Shown here piece by piece: positions 6,309-7,773 of a stretch of 7,773 nucleotides of DNA. How positions within the stretch are numbered: the first letter of the stretch is position 1; each line of letters opens with the position of its first letter. This DNA is from Enterococcaceae bacterium. GTDB lineage: Bacteria; Bacillota; Bacilli; Lactobacillales; Catellicoccaceae. The notes under the pieces were generated by a model that had not been told where the DNA came from, ran no database searches, and saw only the letters and a program-made list of their open reading frames with translations. The stretch is from positions 1-7,773 of the forward strand of contig JASLFJ010000030.1 of the NCBI GenBank assembly GCA_030150665.1. The letters are read 5' to 3'. Position numbers and translations under genes: made by a program.

Positions 6309-7553
6309 TTAATTAGCCCATGTGCCATTTCTAAAGATTGGAACACGTGTTCCATCAGGTAAAATACCATCAATATCCATTGCTTCAGAACCAATCATAA
6401 AGTCAACATGAGTAATACTGCGGTTTAGTCCTGCTGTTTCTAATTCAGTTTCTGTCATTGTAGTTCCTTCTTCTACACAAAAGGCATAAGCGGATCCAAA
6501 GGCAAGGTGGTTTGAAGCATTTTCATCAAATAATGTATTGAAAAATGTCAGTTCAGATTCAGAAATTGGTGAATTATGTGGCACTAAAGCGACTTCTCCT
6601 AAGCGTTTTGATCCAGGATCGGTTTCTAATAATGTTTTTAAAACATCTTCACCACGTTCTGCAGAAAATTCAACGACTTCGCCGTCTTTAAAGGTAAATT
6701 TCATCCCTTCAATGATGGTTCCTCCATAACTTAATGGACGTGTACTTGAGACCGTTCCGTTAACGCGTCTAGCATCGGGTGCTGAGAATACTTCTTCTGT
6801 TGGCATATTTGCCATAAATTTCTCACCGCGAGCATTCGTACTTCCGGCACCTTTCCAAATATGATTTTTTGGCATACCAACCATTAAATCTGTTCCTGGA
6901 GCGCGGTAATGTAGCGCATCAAATTGTGCTTCATTGAGTGCTTTAGCTTTGGATTCTAAAAAGGCATCGTGTTGTTCCCAAGCTAAGATAGGATCATCAG
7001 TTAAGACACGTGTTGTTTTAAAGATCTCTTCCCATAAAGCCATGACTTGTTCTTCTGAAGTGCTTAGTTCTGGAAAGACATGTTTAGCCCAGTTTGGACT
7101 TGCAGCAGCAACAACCGTCCAGCTAATTTTATTGGCTTGTGATGCTTGACGTAGTACGCGAAGCGCAGTGCCTACTGTTTCTTGATATTGAGCGATACGC
7201 TGTGCGGGAACTCCGTGATAGGCATCAGGTGCAGAAGAGACAACCGCAATACGACTTGCTCCTTTATCTACCCAATCTTCAGCTTCTAAAACGCGGTAGT
7301 TAGGCAGCTCTTTTAATCGATCTTCATCGGCATGTGTTAAAAAGAGCTTGCTTACAACATCATCAGTCCATTTGACAATGACTTCACTTGCTCCTAATTC
7401 ATAACATGCTTCAACAATATAGCGTGCTAGACGAGCTTGTTCAACTTCAATTTGGACAACGACAGTATGGGATTTTTGGACGTTAACCCCAGTTTTAGCG
7501 ATTAAATAAGCATATTTTTTAAGTGTTTCTTCAAATTGTTGTGGACTCATCAT
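6309..7553 (-). CDS. pepS: Aminopeptidase PepS, M29 family
   Basis: The 414-residue product is a cytoplasmic metallo-aminopeptidase of family M29 (PepS / AmpS / thermophilic aminopeptidase T), at the usual family length. These enzymes release N-terminal residues from peptides using a two-metal centre. Candidate metal ligands and catalytic residues sit in the conserved blocks NMPTEEVFSAPD (E253/E254), RLGEVALVPHNSPIS (E320, H326), ASNHLAFGSAY (H349) and ITHVDFMIGS (H382, D384). No signal peptide is present. Two ATGs are adjacent; the first (7551-7553) is preferred because GAGG lies 8 nt upstream in AAAGGAGAGG. A promoter with -35, 17-bp spacer and extended -10 lies just upstream, and the shared terminator lies downstream, so the gene is probably monocistronic. 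It is bracketed by inverted copies of a 64-bp repeat, the left one falling within its 3' untranslated region. Confidence 0.92.
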   Translation of the reverse strand: MMSPQQFEETLKKYAYLIAKTGVNVQKSHTVVVQIEVEQARLARYIVEACYELGASEVIVKWTDDVVSKLFLTHADEDRLKELPNYRVLEAEDWVDKGASRIAVVSSAPDAYHGVPAQRIAQYQETVGTALRVLRQASQANKISWTVVAAASPNWAKHVFPELSTSEEQVMALWEEIFKTTRVLTDDPILAWEQHDAFLESKAKALNEAQFDALHYRAPGTDLMVGMPKNHIWKGAGSTNARGEKFMANMPTEEVFSAPDARRVNGTVSSTRPLSYGGTIIEGMKFTFKDGEVVEFSAERGEDVLKTLLETDPGSKRLGEVALVPHNSPISESELTFFNTLFDENASNHLAFGSAYAFCVEEGTTMTETELETAGLNRSITHVDFMIGSEAMDIDGILPDGTRVPIFRNGTWAN

Positions 7554-7572
7554 AGATTGATCCTCTCCTTTT

Positions 7573-7686
7573 TTTATAATATCGATATCATAGCATATAA
7601 TACTTTATTTGACAAAGGATGCTTTTATGAAAACAGAAGAAGATTAGCTTCGCTTAAGCAAAATGATCTTTCTTTTTTCAAAGATC
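7573..7686 (+). promoter_or_regulatory. Possible leader region: divergent promoter, six-codon ORF and alternative hairpins
   Basis: On the plus strand, TTTATA (7573-7578) and TATAAT (7596-7601) are 17 bp apart and overlap the pepS promoter. AAAGGA (7614-7619) is followed 7 nt later by ATG at 7627, opening a six-codon frame (MKTEED) that stops at 7645-7647. After it, AAGAT/ATCTT plus GCTT/AAGC (7640-7670) can form a hairpin just before a T-rich run. GATCTTT (7665-7671) can instead pair perfectly with AAAGATC (7680-7686). The two structures share GATCTT and so exclude each other, as in an attenuator. No target gene is visible before the window ends. It could equally be remnant DNA, or the 7665-7686 stem could be a weak terminator for a minus-strand gene to the right. 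Confidence 0.3.
7587..7615 (-). promoter_or_regulatory. pepS promoter
   Basis: On the minus strand a -35 hexamer TTGTCA (7610-7615) is separated by exactly 17 bp from a -10 hexamer TATGAT (7587-7592), which also carries the TG-n extension (TGCTATGAT). Each hexamer differs from consensus at one position. Transcription would start near 7580, about 27 nt before the pepS ATG. Confidence 0.75.
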
Positions 7687-7693
7687 TGATATA

Positions 7694-7756
7694 TTGAACT
7701 ACCACTAGGCTAAAGCCGTAGTGGATTCCTAAGTACAGCGTTCTACCGAACTCTAA
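7694..7756 (-). repeat. 64-bp two-hairpin repeat, right copy (inverted)
   Basis: Read on the minus strand, this 63-bp copy matches 6201-6264 except for one substitution in the first hairpin (AACGCT for AACTCT, which breaks one stem pair) and one missing T in the second hairpin loop. Its TTCAA end points leftward toward pepS, so the two copies face each other as inverted repeats about 1.43 kb apart. The visible 17 bp beyond its outer end show no similarity to the corresponding flank of the left copy, so both copies appear to have the same defined boundaries. Confidence 0.85.
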
Positions 7757-7773
7757 TGGATTAGGCGATCCCC

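Noticed and set aside
6201..7756. A complete insertion sequence or composite transposon carrying pepS
   Set aside because: No transposase lies between the repeats, pepS looks like an intact core gene with its own promoter, and I could not see a target-site duplication at the outer edges.

Overview
The window looks like a chromosomal segment of a low-GC Gram-positive coccus of the Lactobacillales, most like Enterococcus, Vagococcus or close relatives. The reasons are the AT-rich base composition, strong AAAGGAG-type ribosome binding sites, TTG/GTG starts, an AtlA-type autolysin (signal peptide, acidic T/E-rich stretch, GH73 glucosaminidase, LysM array) and a yutD / yutF-type HAD / DUF1461 gene cluster. 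The genus call is inference from gene content only.

Layout. Positions 1-1790 hold a minus-strand operon. A PAP2-type membrane lipid phosphatase gene overlaps by 4 bp a radical SAM gene (ytqA, also called mnmL), which is followed after 2-5 bp by the 5' end of a class I methyltransferase gene (ytqB, also called mnmM) that runs off the left edge. The last two are a known pair tied to modification of the tRNA wobble uridine. A 150-bp divergent intergenic region carries an extended -10 promoter for each direction. The plus-strand cluster at 1941-6040 encodes a 765-residue autolysin with seven LysM domains, YutD, a NagD-like HAD phosphatase and a four-TM DUF1461 membrane protein, with 14-bp spacing or overlaps throughout, so probably one operon. 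A long stem-loop at 6134-6191 serves as a bidirectional terminator between this cluster and the convergent aminopeptidase gene pepS (minus strand, 6309-7553), which has its own near-consensus promoter.

The least ordinary feature is a 64-bp two-hairpin repeat present in two near-identical inverted copies (6201-6264 and 7694-7756) that bracket pepS with its promoter. Its layout resembles the right end / guide-RNA scaffold end of IS200/IS605-type tnpB elements, but no transposase or TnpB gene is visible. Between the pepS promoter and the right-hand copy lies a short stretch with a divergent promoter-like sequence, a ribosome binding site, a six-codon reading frame and two mutually exclusive hairpins, which looks like a leader or attenuator for something beyond the window. 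A second point of interest is a recent 228-bp internal duplication in the autolysin gene that added a LysM-plus-linker module.

Most of the window is ordinary core genome. I see no tRNA, rRNA, CRISPR array, phage gene or complete insertion sequence.
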